A stretch of 64,000 nt of DNA from contig NZ_CP062938.1 of the NCBI RefSeq assembly GCF_014898155.1, forward strand, positions 1,116,001 to 1,180,000. Reading direction: 5' to 3'. The position numbers and the translations under genes were made by a program. Source of the DNA: Bifidobacterium eulemuris (GTDB lineage: Bacteria; Actinomycetota; Actinomycetes; Actinomycetales; Bifidobacteriaceae). The notes beneath the pieces are model-generated. The model did no database searches. It was given only the letters and a program-made list of their open reading frames with translations, and had not been told where the DNA came from. How positions within the stretch are numbered: the first letter of the stretch is position 1; every line of letters begins with the position of its first letter. Shown in pieces: positions 1-8,299 of the stretch.

Positions 1-48
1 TCGGCCGTCGACGGCACGATCGGCGGCCGGCCCGACGCACGTCGGGAA

Positions 49-714
49 TCAGTTGGTTTTGCTCGCGATGATGGGGTCGACCAGCGCGCGGCTGTCGCGG
101 CAGGCTTGGGCGACCGCCTCCCAGTCGCCGGCGGCCTGCGCGGCCGCTGGCACGGGGAACGAGCCGCCGATGGCGAACACGTTCTTCAACGCGATGTATT
201 CCTGCGCGTTCTTCAGGCTCACGCCGCCGGTGGGCAGGAAGCTCATCTCGGCGAAGGGGCCGGCGAGGGCTTTAAGCGTTTTCACGCCGCCATAGGCTTC
301 GGCGGGGAAGAACTTCGCGTGGCGCAGGCCGCGATCGTAGGCCTTCTCCACATCTGAGGGCACGGCGGTGCCGGGAAGGATCAGCACGTCGTGCTCCAGC
401 GCCCAGTCGACCACGGGCTCGTCGAAGCTGGGCGTCACCAATCCCACGCAGCCGGCATCGACCGCGGCCTTCGCCTGGTCCACGGTGTGCACGGTGCCGG
501 CGACCAGCGTCACGCCGGGCACGTGGTCGCGGATGCGCTTCATGCCTTCGATGGCGCATTCCGAACGGAAGGTGACCTCGGCCACCGGCACGCCGCCGCG
601 CTCCAAGGCCTCGGCCAGCGGAACGGCCTCGTCCACGGTGTTCAGGGTCACCAGCGGGACGATGCCCAGCCTCTCCAGTTGAGCGATGATTTCGGTGTTG
701 TCTGTTGTGCTCAT
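49..714 (-). CDS. eda: 2-dehydro-3-deoxy-6-phosphogluconate (KDPG) aldolase
   Basis: Predicted class I aldolase that splits KDPG into pyruvate and glyceraldehyde 3-phosphate, the last step of the uronate branch encoded here. The 221-residue product fits the family (about 210 aa). It shows the catalytic Glu segment EVTFRSECA (near residue 45), the Schiff-base Lys in KFFPAEAYGG and the phosphate-binding FLPTGGV. The ATG at 714 was chosen over a longer upstream frame because family homology begins there and GGAAGGAAAG precedes it. It is the last gene of a minus-strand operon after kdgK, from which it is separated by 133 nt with a hairpin. A short GC inverted repeat (31-46) follows the stop but has no T-run. 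The assignment is firm; whether it also acts on 4-hydroxy-2-oxoglutarate cannot be seen. Confidence 0.92.
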   Translation of the reverse strand: MSTTDNTEIIAQLERLGIVPLVTLNTVDEAVPLAEALERGGVPVAEVTFRSECAIEGMKRIRDHVPGVTLVAGTVHTVDQAKAAVDAGCVGLVTPSFDEPVVDWALEHDVLILPGTAVPSDVEKAYDRGLRHAKFFPAEAYGGVKTLKALAGPFAEMSFLPTGGVSLKNAQEYIALKNVFAIGGSFPVPAAAQAAGDWEAVAQACRDSRALVDPIIASKTN

Positions 715-815
715 CGGTGTTCTTTCCTTCCCCGTCTGGGGACTGTTATGAGGATTGTCGTGAGATGGGATTGTCGTATGGATGGTTATGCGCTTGCCGT
801 GCGGTTGTCGGCATC

Positions 816-848
816 GGCCGGCCGTCGCCCGATCCGCGAGGGCCGGCC
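816..848. other. Intercistronic GC-rich inverted repeat between kdgK and eda
   Basis: Two copies of GGCCGGCC at 816-823 and 841-848 flank a 17-nt loop, so a hairpin can form at the 3' end of kdgK and touches its stop codon. There is no T-run, so termination is unlikely. It may stabilise the kdgK-side RNA or reduce transcription into eda. The 133-nt gap in an otherwise tightly packed operon supports some local control, but this is inference. Confidence 0.4.
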
Positions 849-1828
849 TACAGGGCGACCCGCGTGTGGGAGGCGGTGAATTCGGCGAGTTCCTGCGGGG
901 TCGGCAGCCCTTCGTTGTCCGAAACATGCTGCGTTTGGATGGCACCCAACGCGCAGCCGCGCTCCACGGCGGCCTCGACGGTCAGCCCTTCGAGCAGGCC
1001 GGACAGCACGCCGGCCGCGAAGCCGTCGCCGCAGCCGACGGTGTCGACCACATGGTCGACCACGAAGCCCGGCACGTACGCGCTCCGCTTGCCGTCGCTG
1101 ACATAGGCGCCGCGCGGGCCGTCCTTGACGACCACGACGCGCGATCCGTTGTCGAGGAAGGCTTGGGCGATATCCTCCACGCGTTCCACGCCGAACAGTT
1201 CGACGCCTTCGCCGATGCCGGGCAGCACGAGGTCGGCGTGCGAGGCGAGGGAGCGCAGGGTGGAGCGCATCGTTTCGGCGTCACGCCACAGGACGGGGCG
1301 CAGGTTCGGGTCGAAGGAGATGAACATGTGGTTCGCGCGGGCCGCGCACAGCAGTTCCTTGCTCGCCGCCAGGCAGGATTCCGACAGCGGCGGCAGGATG
1401 CCGGTCAGATGCAGCACGCTCACGCCGCTCAGATCCAGGGCGCGCACATCGCCGGCGCCGATGGTCGAGGCCGCGGAGTTTTTGCGGAAATAGTAGGTTT
1501 TCGGATCTCCCACGCTTTCCTTCGTCTTCATCATGAAGCCGGTGTGGCGTTCGCGGTTCAGCTCGACCAGCGAGGTGTCCAACTGGTTGGCCTCCATGAA
1601 CAGGCGGATGCGTTCGCCCAGCGGATCGTCGCCGATTTTGGTCATATACAGCGGATCCTGCCCCAAGCGTCGCAAACCGATCGCCACGTTCAGCTCGGCA
1701 CCGGCCACGGAAGCGCCGAACGCGCCCACCTGGCTGCACGGGCCCTCCTCGCCGGCGGTGAACAATCCCATCGCCTCGCCGACGAGCAGCACCTTGCCCG
1801 GACGGATGTCGTTCACCAGCCAGCTCAT
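848..1828 (-). CDS. kdgK: 2-keto-3-deoxygluconate kinase (PfkB family)
   Basis: PfkB-type sugar kinase, 326 aa, predicted to phosphorylate 2-keto-3-deoxygluconate to KDPG. Visible features are the N-terminal strand KVLLVGEAMGLF, the substrate loop GAELNVAIGLRRLG, and the PfkB signature near the C-terminus, DTVGCGDGFAAGVLSG. There the catalytic Asp is intact although the usual GAGD reads GCGD. The specific substrate is inferred from position between uxuA and eda; the fold alone would not separate it from other PfkB kinases. The ATG at 1828 overlaps the uxuA stop by 4 nt (ATGA), which indicates translational coupling and rules out the longer upstream frame. Confidence 0.88.
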   Translation of the reverse strand: MSWLVNDIRPGKVLLVGEAMGLFTAGEEGPCSQVGAFGASVAGAELNVAIGLRRLGQDPLYMTKIGDDPLGERIRLFMEANQLDTSLVELNRERHTGFMMKTKESVGDPKTYYFRKNSAASTIGAGDVRALDLSGVSVLHLTGILPPLSESCLAASKELLCAARANHMFISFDPNLRPVLWRDAETMRSTLRSLASHADLVLPGIGEGVELFGVERVEDIAQAFLDNGSRVVVVKDGPRGAYVSDGKRSAYVPGFVVDHVVDTVGCGDGFAAGVLSGLLEGLTVEAAVERGCALGAIQTQHVSDNEGLPTPQELAEFTASHTRVAL

Positions 1829-2961
1829 CGTTCGTCTCCGTAGGTGAAGGAATCCCACACGCCGAGCAGGTACTGGATGCCCAGCGCACGGTCGTACAGG
1901 CCGTATCCGGGGCGGGGGCGTCCCTCTTCGGTGTTCTCGCTCCACAGGTGGCGGCCGTGGTCGGGGCGGATGTAGCCCTCATAGCCGGCTTCGGCGTAGG
2001 CCTTCATAATGCCCACGGTGTCCACGTCGCCCTCCGAGGCGCGGTGGCCGACCTCGCTGAACGAGCCCGCCGCGTCGAGGAATTTGATGTTGCGCACATG
2101 CGAGAAGTGGATGCGGTCCATGAAGGTTTTCACGGCGTCGACCGGATCGTTGCCGCGGCGCGAGGAGAAGGATCCCAGGCACAGGCACAGGCCGTTGTAG
2201 GGGCTGGGGTTCAGGTCGAGCACGCGCTGGATGCCTTCCTTGGAGCTGACCACGCGGGGCCAGCCGAACAGGTCGAAGGCCGGATCGTCGGGATGCACGG
2301 CGAGCTTGACGTCGTACTTCTCGCAGGTGGGGATCACCGCGTCGAGGAAGACCTTGTAGTTCTCGTAGTACGCGTCATGGGTCATGCCCTGGTACGCCTC
2401 GATGAATTCGGGCAGGTGGACGAGACGTTCGGGCTCCCAGCCGGGCATGGTCAGGTCGCCGGCGCCGTTCAGCGTCTCGTCGACCAGAGCCTGCGGATCG
2501 GTGAGCTGGGCCACCACGTTCGCGTCGTAGTACAGGGCGGTGGAGCCGTCCGGGCAGGGGTGGAACATCTCCGTGCGCAGCCAGTCGAACACGGGCATGA
2601 AGTTGTAGGTCACGACCTTCACACCGGCGCGGCCGAGGTTCTCGATCGTCTTGATGTAGTTGTCGAGCGCCTCGTCGCGGCTCATGCCCAGCAGGGTGGT
2701 GCCGGTTTTGATGGACTCGTGCACGTTGACGGATTCGACCACGTCCGCGTTGAAGGTTTTGGTCACGCCGGCCTTGCGTTCGTCCTCGGACAGGCCGGTG
2801 ATCAGCGCCATCTCGCGCTCGATCTCCTCCGGCGTCCACAATTCGCCGGCCTGCTTGTGGTGCAGGGACCATACGATGGTCTCCACGCCCGGAATCTGGC
2901 GGATATCGTTCAGCGAGACGGTGTCGTTGCCCTCGCCGTACCAGCGGAATGACATATGCAT
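1825..2961 (-). CDS. uxuA: D-mannonate dehydratase
   Basis: Converts D-mannonate to 2-keto-3-deoxygluconate in the hexuronate pathway. The 378-residue product has the family N-terminus SFRWYGEGNDTVSLNDIRQ and the segments VHPDDP, HVRNIKF and IRPDHGRHLW that carry metal- and substrate-binding residues in this xylose-isomerase-like family. Two ATGs are possible, 2961 and 2955; the first is preferred because AAAGGA lies about 9 nt before it. It follows uxuB by 39 nt and overlaps kdgK by 4 nt, so the three enzymes act in order from one transcript. Odd detail: the usual 'CTGSLG'-like segment reads CLGSFSSRRGND. Confidence 0.93.
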   Translation of the reverse strand: MHMSFRWYGEGNDTVSLNDIRQIPGVETIVWSLHHKQAGELWTPEEIEREMALITGLSEDERKAGVTKTFNADVVESVNVHESIKTGTTLLGMSRDEALDNYIKTIENLGRAGVKVVTYNFMPVFDWLRTEMFHPCPDGSTALYYDANVVAQLTDPQALVDETLNGAGDLTMPGWEPERLVHLPEFIEAYQGMTHDAYYENYKVFLDAVIPTCEKYDVKLAVHPDDPAFDLFGWPRVVSSKEGIQRVLDLNPSPYNGLCLCLGSFSSRRGNDPVDAVKTFMDRIHFSHVRNIKFLDAAGSFSEVGHRASEGDVDTVGIMKAYAEAGYEGYIRPDHGRHLWSENTEEGRPRPGYGLYDRALGIQYLLGVWDSFTYGDER

Positions 2962-3000
2962 GGGTGGGTTCCTTTCTGTTGGAAGTCGGGTCCGGGGCTC

Positions 3001-4641
3001 TTAGAGTCCCAATGCTTCGTTGACGACGGTGTGGACGGTGCCGGTGCCGGCCGCGAACCGGACCAGATAGTCCGTGATCGCGTCGGCCAGAGCGGTTTCG
3101 GTCAGATCGGCGCCGAATAGGCTCGCGTCCGCGAGGATGGGGGCGATCGCCTCGGCGACCTGAGCCTGGCTGTGCCGCCCGCCCACGCTCAGCCCGGCCA
3201 AGTCGCGCTGCAGTTCGCCCAGACGCGGGTCGGGACTGATCGTCACCGGGGTGCCGTCGTCGCGCGTGCCCTGGCCGTCGGCACCGATGAGCAGGCGCAG
3301 CCAGCCGGCGATGGCCAGCGGAATCGCGACCAGATCGGCCACGTCGCGTTCGGAATCGGCGAGGTATTTTTTGATGGTCTCGCCGTAGCGGACCGGGATC
3401 TTCTGCGAGGTGTCGGTGCTGATGCGCGCCGGGGTGTCGGGGATGTTCGGATTCGGGATGCGCACCTCGACCACTTGGCGCAGGAACTCACGCGGCGAGA
3501 AAATGCCCGGATCGGCCACCACCGGCAGTCCCTCGTCATAGCCGAGACGCTCCGCCAGGGCTTTGAGCGAGGGGTCGGCGATCGCCTGGGACATGGACTC
3601 ATAGCCCAGCAGCATGCCGAAGGTCGCCACCGCGGTATGCAGGGGGTTCAGGCAGGTGGTCACCTTCATCTCGTCGGCCAGGTTCACCGTGTCGCGGTCG
3701 GCCACGTACACGCCCGCCTTCTCCAGCGCGGGGCGTCCGTTCGGGAACGCGTCCTCCACAACCAGATACCAGGTCTCCTCCGCGTTGGCGAAGGGCGCGA
3801 TATTCGTGCCGCGTTCGCCGCGGATCAGCTGCGTGTCCTCGAAGCCGCGCTCCTGAAGCATCGCGGCCACCGACGCGGCCGGATTGGGGGTGATGCGGTC
3901 GATCATGGACAGCGGGAAGCTCACCTTGGTGGGGTCGGCCAGCCAGTCGACGAAGTCCTGGCCGACGAATCCGCGCTCGCGCCACAGCTCGGCGAAGCGG
4001 CGGATGGCGGCGGCGAAACGGTCGCCGTTCTGCGAGAAGTTGTCCGTGCTCACCATCGCGATCGGCGTGCCGCCCGCGTTGAATCGGGCGAACAGCAGCG
4101 CGGTCATCGCGCCCATCGCGCTCACCGCCGAATCGGGACCGTTCTCGACCTCCGGCGCGATCCACGGCAGGGGGGCACCGTCCGCGCCTTCGACGGCATA
4201 GCCCTTCTCCGTGATGGTGACGGTGACGAACTGCAGTTCGGGATGCGTGAACACCCGCTCCAGGGCCTGCCATTGCTCGTCATGCGCGCGCACGCCGAAG
4301 GATCCGGCCACCGAGGCGATCACCGTGGATTCCACGGAGCCGTCGGCCTTCAGCACCACCTGCAGGCAGCGGTCGGCGAAGGGGCGATACGCCTTGTCGA
4401 TGATGTCGGGATCGAAGGTTTCGGCCGCGAGCACGCCGGATTCGCGCTCCCCCGCCTCGATCAGCGCCTGGGCGATCGGCGCGTGCACCGCGCGGAACAG
4501 GTTGCCCGCGCCGAAATGCAGCCAGTAGGGGTGGGAGGCGGTCGTCTCGCGCATGGCGTCGACATCGAAGGAGGGAACCGTGATTCCGGCCCGCTGCCAT
4601 TGATCCGCGTGAAGCTTGAAATCATCGTTGAGATGCACCAT
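3001..4641 (-). CDS. uxuB: D-mannonate oxidoreductase / fructuronate reductase
   Basis: Long-chain mannitol-dehydrogenase-family protein of 546 aa, expected to interconvert D-fructuronate and D-mannonate with NAD(H). It contains the N-terminal Rossmann segment YWLHFGAGNLFRA, the substrate region KVSFPLSMIDRITP and the LNPLHTAVATFG helix typical of the family. It is the first gene of the uxuB-uxuA-kdgK-eda operon and is preceded by AGAAGGA. Mannitol or arabinitol dehydrogenases share the fold, but the adjacent uxuA makes the uronate role much more likely. No uronate isomerase (uxaC) or sugar transporter is seen in the window; they may lie elsewhere. Confidence 0.88.
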   Translation of the reverse strand: MVHLNDDFKLHADQWQRAGITVPSFDVDAMRETTASHPYWLHFGAGNLFRAVHAPIAQALIEAGERESGVLAAETFDPDIIDKAYRPFADRCLQVVLKADGSVESTVIASVAGSFGVRAHDEQWQALERVFTHPELQFVTVTITEKGYAVEGADGAPLPWIAPEVENGPDSAVSAMGAMTALLFARFNAGGTPIAMVSTDNFSQNGDRFAAAIRRFAELWRERGFVGQDFVDWLADPTKVSFPLSMIDRITPNPAASVAAMLQERGFEDTQLIRGERGTNIAPFANAEETWYLVVEDAFPNGRPALEKAGVYVADRDTVNLADEMKVTTCLNPLHTAVATFGMLLGYESMSQAIADPSLKALAERLGYDEGLPVVADPGIFSPREFLRQVVEVRIPNPNIPDTPARISTDTSQKIPVRYGETIKKYLADSERDVADLVAIPLAIAGWLRLLIGADGQGTRDDGTPVTISPDPRLGELQRDLAGLSVGGRHSQAQVAEAIAPILADASLFGADLTETALADAITDYLVRFAAGTGTVHTVVNEALGL

Positions 4642-4754
4642 TGGATCCTTCTTTCAAGAACGTGTGATGCCTTTTATTATGTGGGTGCCGCGATGGCCGG
4701 CGTGTGGTTTTGCCATGGTTTTCCTTGCGCCCGCACCGGTGTAGGCTAGGCGGT
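4642..4754. promoter_or_regulatory. Divergent control region between uxuB operon and lacI-type regulator
   Basis: This 113-nt gap holds both start regions. On the minus strand CATAAT resembles a -10 box about 35 nt before the uxuB start, with no good -35, as expected for a controlled promoter. On the plus strand TAGGCT at 4742-4747 sits 7 nt before the regulator's ATG. The repeated GGTTTTGCCATGGTTTT segment (about 4706-4722) is the only operator-like sequence noticed; it is an imperfect match to a LacI-family site. Regulation by the adjacent repressor is inferred from divergence. Confidence 0.5.
4742..4747 (+). promoter_or_regulatory. Candidate -10 box for leaderless lacI-type gene
   Basis: TAGGCT lies 7 nt before the ATG at 4755, so transcription would start at or next to the start codon. 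No Shine-Dalgarno sequence is present. The same geometry is seen before rnhA, radA, the SAH hydrolase-like gene and truA. Confidence 0.45.
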
Positions 4755-5774
4755 ATGAGCGAGCCCGACACCGAGAACCGAGCCACCATCCGCGACGTGG
4801 CCCAAGCCGCCGGCGTTTCCATATCCACGGTGTCCAGAGCCTTCGCACGTCCCGGCAGAGTGAGCGCGAGCACAGCCAAACGCGTGTTCGCCGCGGCCGA
4901 CGCGCTGGGATACCGCGCGCGGGCCGTCGACACCCCCACCCCCGCCGACGACAGGCGGCTGCACGGCATTCTGGCGATCAGCGTGGCGGATATCGCCAAT
5001 CCGGTGTTCGCCGACTATGTGAAAAGCGCCCAGCATCAATGCATGAGCAAAGGATTCGGGCTGATGGTCATCGACGCGGAGGAGACCGGCGCCATCGAAC
5101 GCAACGCGCTGCGATTGGCCCACGCGCATGTGGACGGTTTCATCCTCGCATCCTCCCGCGCTTCGGACGTCACGATCCGCAAAATCGCCGAGATCAAGCC
5201 CGCGGTGACCATCAACCGCCCGGTGCGCGGATTGCAGTCCATCAGCGGGGACCCCGCGCCCGGTCTGGAAGCCGCGATCGGACGGCTGGTCGATCTGGGG
5301 CATGATTCGCTGACGTATCTTTCCGGCCCGGAGGCCTCATGGCAGGACGGCATGCGCTGGCGGACGATCAGCGCGTCGTGCGCGCGACATCGCATCACGC
5401 TCAGACGCGTGCCCGGCACGGCTCCCACCTACGCCGGCGGATATGGCATCGCGCCTACGTTCCTCGACAATCCGACCACCGCCGTCATCGCCTACAACGA
5501 CATCGCCGCCATCGGCTTCATGGCCGCCTTGCGGGCACGGGGGTACAGCGTGCCCGGCGACGTTTCGGTGATCGGCGTCGACGATCTGCCCGTAAGCATG
5601 CTGGTCGAACCGCGCCTCAGCTCCGTGCGGCTTCCCCGCAGGCAGCTGGGGCGGCAGGCCGTGGACGCGCTGATCGGACGGCTGCACCACACCGAGTCCC
5701 ATCCGAATTTCGAACCGGTGATGCTGCCCTCCTCATTCGTCGAACGTGCCAGCATCGGACCGGCGCATCCGTAA
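4755..5774 (+). CDS. LacI/GalR-family transcriptional regulator of the uronate operon
   Basis: A 339-aa repressor-type protein. Residues about 9-60 form the LacI helix-turn-helix and hinge (ATIRDVAQAAGVSISTVSRAFARPGRVSAST), followed by a periplasmic-binding-protein-like sensor domain with typical segments ISVADIANPVFADYV, LVDLGHDSLTYLSGPEA, AVIAYNDIAAIGFM and VSVIGVDDLPVS. It is divergent from uxuB, and so is probably the local regulator responding to a uronate-pathway intermediate; the ligand is not known. The ATG at 4755 is chosen because the HTH begins 8 residues later; the longer frame adds an unrelated leader. Confidence 0.88.
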   Translation: MSEPDTENRATIRDVAQAAGVSISTVSRAFARPGRVSASTAKRVFAAADALGYRARAVDTPTPADDRRLHGILAISVADIANPVFADYVKSAQHQCMSKGFGLMVIDAEETGAIERNALRLAHAHVDGFILASSRASDVTIRKIAEIKPAVTINRPVRGLQSISGDPAPGLEAAIGRLVDLGHDSLTYLSGPEASWQDGMRWRTISASCARHRITLRRVPGTAPTYAGGYGIAPTFLDNPTTAVIAYNDIAAIGFMAALRARGYSVPGDVSVIGVDDLPVSMLVEPRLSSVRLPRRQLGRQAVDALIGRLHHTESHPNFEPVMLPSSFVERASIGPAHP

Positions 5775-5820
5775 CGGCGATTCCCCGGAACGCGCTCCAT
5801 CCGATTTCGCACCCCGCCCG

Positions 5821-5826
5821 TAGTCT
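5821..5826 (+). promoter_or_regulatory. Candidate -10 box for leaderless rnhA
   Basis: TAGTCT is followed after 7 nt (GGAGCGC) by the ATG at 5834. GGAG could act as a close ribosome-binding site, but it lies only 3 nt from the ATG, so a leaderless transcript is the simpler reading. Confidence 0.4.
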
Positions 5827-5833
5827 GGAGCGC

Positions 5834-6850
5834 ATGACTATCACGGTTTCCACAGACGGATCGGCGCTTGCGAATCCCAACGGCCCGATGGGATGGGCGT
5901 GGGCCGACCACACTCCACACGCCGGCGGCACGCCCGGGCACGAGCATCCGGGCGATTGCGACGCGGGCGGTGCCACCAACGGCACGAACCAGATCGGCGA
6001 ATTGTGCGCGGTGCTGGAGGCGCTGCGCGCGCATCCGGGTTCGGAGCCTCTGGTGATCGAAACGGATTCGCAGTACGCGATCAACTGCTCGACCACTTGG
6101 GTCAAAGGCTGGAAGAAGAACGGTTGGAAGAACTCGCAGAAGAAGCCGGTGAAGAACGCGGCGATCATCAAGGCCATCGACGAGGAGATCGGCGCGCGCG
6201 AGGGATCGGTGCGCTTCGTGTGGGTGAAGGGGCACACGGGCAACGCCGGCAATGAGAAGGTCGACGAATTGGCGCGCACTTTCGCCGAGGACTGCCGTTC
6301 CGGCGTGCGCGACGGCTATCTGCCGCGCGAGGGATGGCAGTCGCTGATCGCCTCGGAATACTCCAAAGGCTTGGATGTCCCCTCCGACGCGCGGATGCTG
6401 CTCGACGGCGCGATCACGCACGAGGACTATCATCTGGGCCGCGGAGGCGACTCCCCGAGCGAAAGCGATTCCTCGAACGGCGGCGAATCCGCCGAACGCC
6501 ATCCCCGCGCAATCCTCGAGCCGGAGCCCGAAGGCGTGCCGGATCTGCCGGATTACGGACGGTCGAAGGGGGACGAGGACGACACGGAGAACGACGAGTC
6601 CGAGGAACTCGCCACGGCAGAGGAGCCCGCCACGGCAGAGGCACCGACAGGCCCACGGTTCCTGCCGACCGGACTGACGGTGTCGGGCGCCCTCCGCTTC
6701 TCACCCGCGCCCAAAACCAGCCCCTTCTTCACCGGCCGGCCGCTGCCGGTGCGCGGCGTGATCGAAATCGAAGGACTGGTGGACGGCGACGGCAATCTCG
6801 TCATCACCAACGCGCCTTTCCTGCGCGAGAATCCGGGCGGAGCGGCGTAA
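5834..6850 (+). CDS. rnhA: Ribonuclease HI with long C-terminal extension
   Basis: Degrades RNA in RNA-DNA hybrids. The N-terminal 155 residues carry the RNase H acidic residues: Asp in TVSTDGSALANP, Glu in GELCAVLEAL, Asp in ETDSQYAI and the final Asp in NEKVDELAR, with the handle-like WKKNGWKNSQKKPVKN. The whole protein is 338 aa, about twice E. coli RNase HI. The extra part has an acidic, low-complexity linker (about residues 200-270) and a conserved-looking C-terminal segment (PTGLTVSGALRFSPAPKTSPFF and on) of unknown role. The ATG at 5834 begins the fold directly. Confidence 0.9.
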   Translation: MTITVSTDGSALANPNGPMGWAWADHTPHAGGTPGHEHPGDCDAGGATNGTNQIGELCAVLEALRAHPGSEPLVIETDSQYAINCSTTWVKGWKKNGWKNSQKKPVKNAAIIKAIDEEIGAREGSVRFVWVKGHTGNAGNEKVDELARTFAEDCRSGVRDGYLPREGWQSLIASEYSKGLDVPSDARMLLDGAITHEDYHLGRGGDSPSESDSSNGGESAERHPRAILEPEPEGVPDLPDYGRSKGDEDDTENDESEELATAEEPATAEAPTGPRFLPTGLTVSGALRFSPAPKTSPFFTGRPLPVRGVIEIEGLVDGDGNLVITNAPFLRENPGGAA

Positions 6851-7031
6851 GTCGCAAGACAGGGAGGCATGAATCGCGAGCCATGTGTGCGTGCGCAAAC
6901 GCACGCTTCCGCACGCGACGGACACGACGTCGCCCCACCGCGCAATCGCGTTGGGATACGCGTTAGGATAGGAGAGGTCTCCAACCATTGGCAATACGCG
7001 TTCCTTCGGGAACAGAACAAGGAGAGAACCC

Positions 7032-7730
7032 ATGGATAAGGCGCAACAGGACGCTTTGAAGAAGGCGGCAGGCATCGAAGCCGCCAAGCTGATCGAAGAC
7101 GGCATGGTCGCGGGCCTCGGAACCGGCTCGACCGTCCGCTTCCTCGTCGACGAGCTCGGCCGTCGCGTGCAGGAGGAGGGACTGAAGTTCACCGGCGTGA
7201 CCACCTCCCGCCGCACGCAGGAGCAGGCCGAAAGCTACGGCATCACCATCGTGGACGTCGACGAGGTGGACCATATCGACGTGACTATCGACGGCGCGGA
7301 CGAGGTGGACAAGAACTTCGACGGCATCAAAGGCGGCGGCGCCGCCCTGCTGTGGGAGAAAATCGTGGCGACCAACTCCGACCGGATCGTGTGGATCGTG
7401 GACGAGTCCAAGGTGGTCGACACCATCGGCAAGTTCCCGCTGCCGGTTGAGGTGATCCCCTTCGGCGCGGGCCAGGTCGTCAAGAAGTTCGAGGCGCGCG
7501 GATACAAGCCCGTGCTGCGCCTTGACGCCGAAGGCCAGCCGGTGCGCACCGACGAGAACAACTACGTGGTGGATCTGCATTTGGAGAGGATCGAGCATCC
7601 GCAGGCGCTGGCCGAGGATCTCATCACCACTGTGGGCGTGGTGGAGCACGGCCTGTTCCTCAACATGGTCGACACGGTGATCGTGGGCGACCCGAACGGC
7701 CCGCGCGTAATGACCAATTCCAACAAGTGA
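7032..7730 (+). CDS. rpiA: Ribose-5-phosphate isomerase A
   Basis: Interconverts ribose 5-phosphate and ribulose 5-phosphate. The 232-aa product has the phosphate-binding [16 protein letters not shown] near residue 30, DGADEVD with active-site Asp residues, [14 protein letters not shown] with the catalytic Lys/Glu, and PVEVIPFG. An AAGGAGAG Shine-Dalgarno lies 8 nt before the ATG. It stands alone, with a repeat cluster and a hairpin terminator downstream. In a fructose-6-phosphate phosphoketolase organism it would feed pentose phosphates into the bifid shunt; this depends on the genus inference. Confidence 0.95.
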   Translation: MDKAQQDALKKAAGIEAAKLIEDGMVAGLGTGSTVRFLVDELGRRVQEEGLKFTGVTTSRRTQEQAESYGITIVDVDEVDHIDVTIDGADEVDKNFDGIKGGGAALLWEKIVATNSDRIVWIVDESKVVDTIGKFPLPVEVIPFGAGQVVKKFEARGYKPVLRLDAEGQPVRTDENNYVVDLHLERIEHPQALAEDLITTVGVVEHGLFLNMVDTVIVGDPNGPRVMTNSNK

Positions 7731-7757
7731 TTGTTGGCCCTCGGCGCACCGAGGGCA

Positions 7758-7916
7758 TCCGTCATTCCGAGCAACACCTCGTGATTCCGAGCGATGCTCT
7801 CTCGTCATTCCGAGCGCAGTCGAGGAATCTCCGCCCTGGCGGCAACGAGATTCCTCGACTCCGCTTACGCTCCGCTCGGAATGACGAGGTGGAGTCACGC
7901 TCCGCTCACAATGACG
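7758..7916. repeat. REP-like intergenic repeat cluster 1
   Basis: A complete inverted element spans 7804-7885: arms GTCATTCCGAG / CTCGGAATGAC and GTCGAGGAATCTC / GAGATTCCTCGAC, with a 10-base insertion in the right arm. Partial half-sites with GTCATTCCGAGC (7760) and CTCCGCTCACAATGAC (7900) flank it. Related copies occur at about 9.0, 10.7, 16.1, 24.5 and 40.6 kb, always between genes. Confidence 0.85.
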
Positions 7917-7930
7917 GAGAGCGTATAGCA

Positions 7931-7961
7931 AAACCCCGGCCAGTTTCGCTGACCGGGGTTT
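7931..7961. terminator. Bidirectional hairpin terminator between rpiA and bS22 gene
   Basis: AAACCCCGG (7931-7939) pairs perfectly with CCGGGGTTT (7953-7961), extended by CAG/CTG around a TTTCG loop. T-rich sequence follows on the plus strand, and an A-rich stretch on the other side would serve as a weak U-run for minus-strand transcripts. It sits between convergent rpiA and the bS22 gene. Confidence 0.75.
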
Positions 7962-7986
7962 CTTCATGCCTTGATTGCAGGTAAGA

Positions 7987-8076
7987 CTACTTGCGCTGGT
8001 GGCGGGTCTTACGCAGCAGTTTGCGGTGCTTCTTCTTGCTCATCCGCTTGCGGCGCTTCTTGATGACGGAACCCAT
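7987..8076 (-). CDS. Small ribosomal protein bS22-like (AURKAIP1/COX24-domain) 29-aa protein
   Basis: A 29-codon ORF starting MGSVIKKRRKRMSKKKHRK and ending RKTRHQRK. It is almost entirely Lys/Arg/His, and the MGSVIKKRRKRMSKKKHRKLLR core matches the actinobacterial AURKAIP1/COX24-domain protein known from mycobacterial 30S structures as bS22. It is too short for usual ORF cut-offs. Downstream lies the 7931-7961 terminator; the 207 nt upstream are AT-richer and presumably carry its promoter. Identification rests on recall of the conserved sequence, which is distinctive. Confidence 0.87.
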   Translation of the reverse strand: MGSVIKKRRKRMSKKKHRKLLRKTRHQRK

Positions 8077-8211
8077 CTGAAGCCTCCATTCCGATTAATC
8101 GTGAAAGTTGCAACTTGCCCAATAGTACACGCATTGGGCGACTGACGACACCATGCCACCCGTTCTGCGGGTCGCACCCCACGTCATGCGCTGTTTTCCA
8201 AGGGTTCCCGA

Positions 8212-8299
8212 GGGTTTACAGCGGGAACTCCACGCACACGTTCATCCTTGCGTTTCCGCCCGGCAGCCGGTGTCGGCTTGGGTTTACAGCGGGAACTCC
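8212..8299. repeat. 20-bp exact direct repeat duplicating the 3' end of the 8284-8892 gene
   Basis: The sequence GGGTTTACAGCGGGAACTCC occurs at 8212-8231 and again at 8280-8299, where it encodes the last codons and stop of the minus-strand gene. The copy 68 nt downstream has no coding role. Confidence 0.8.
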
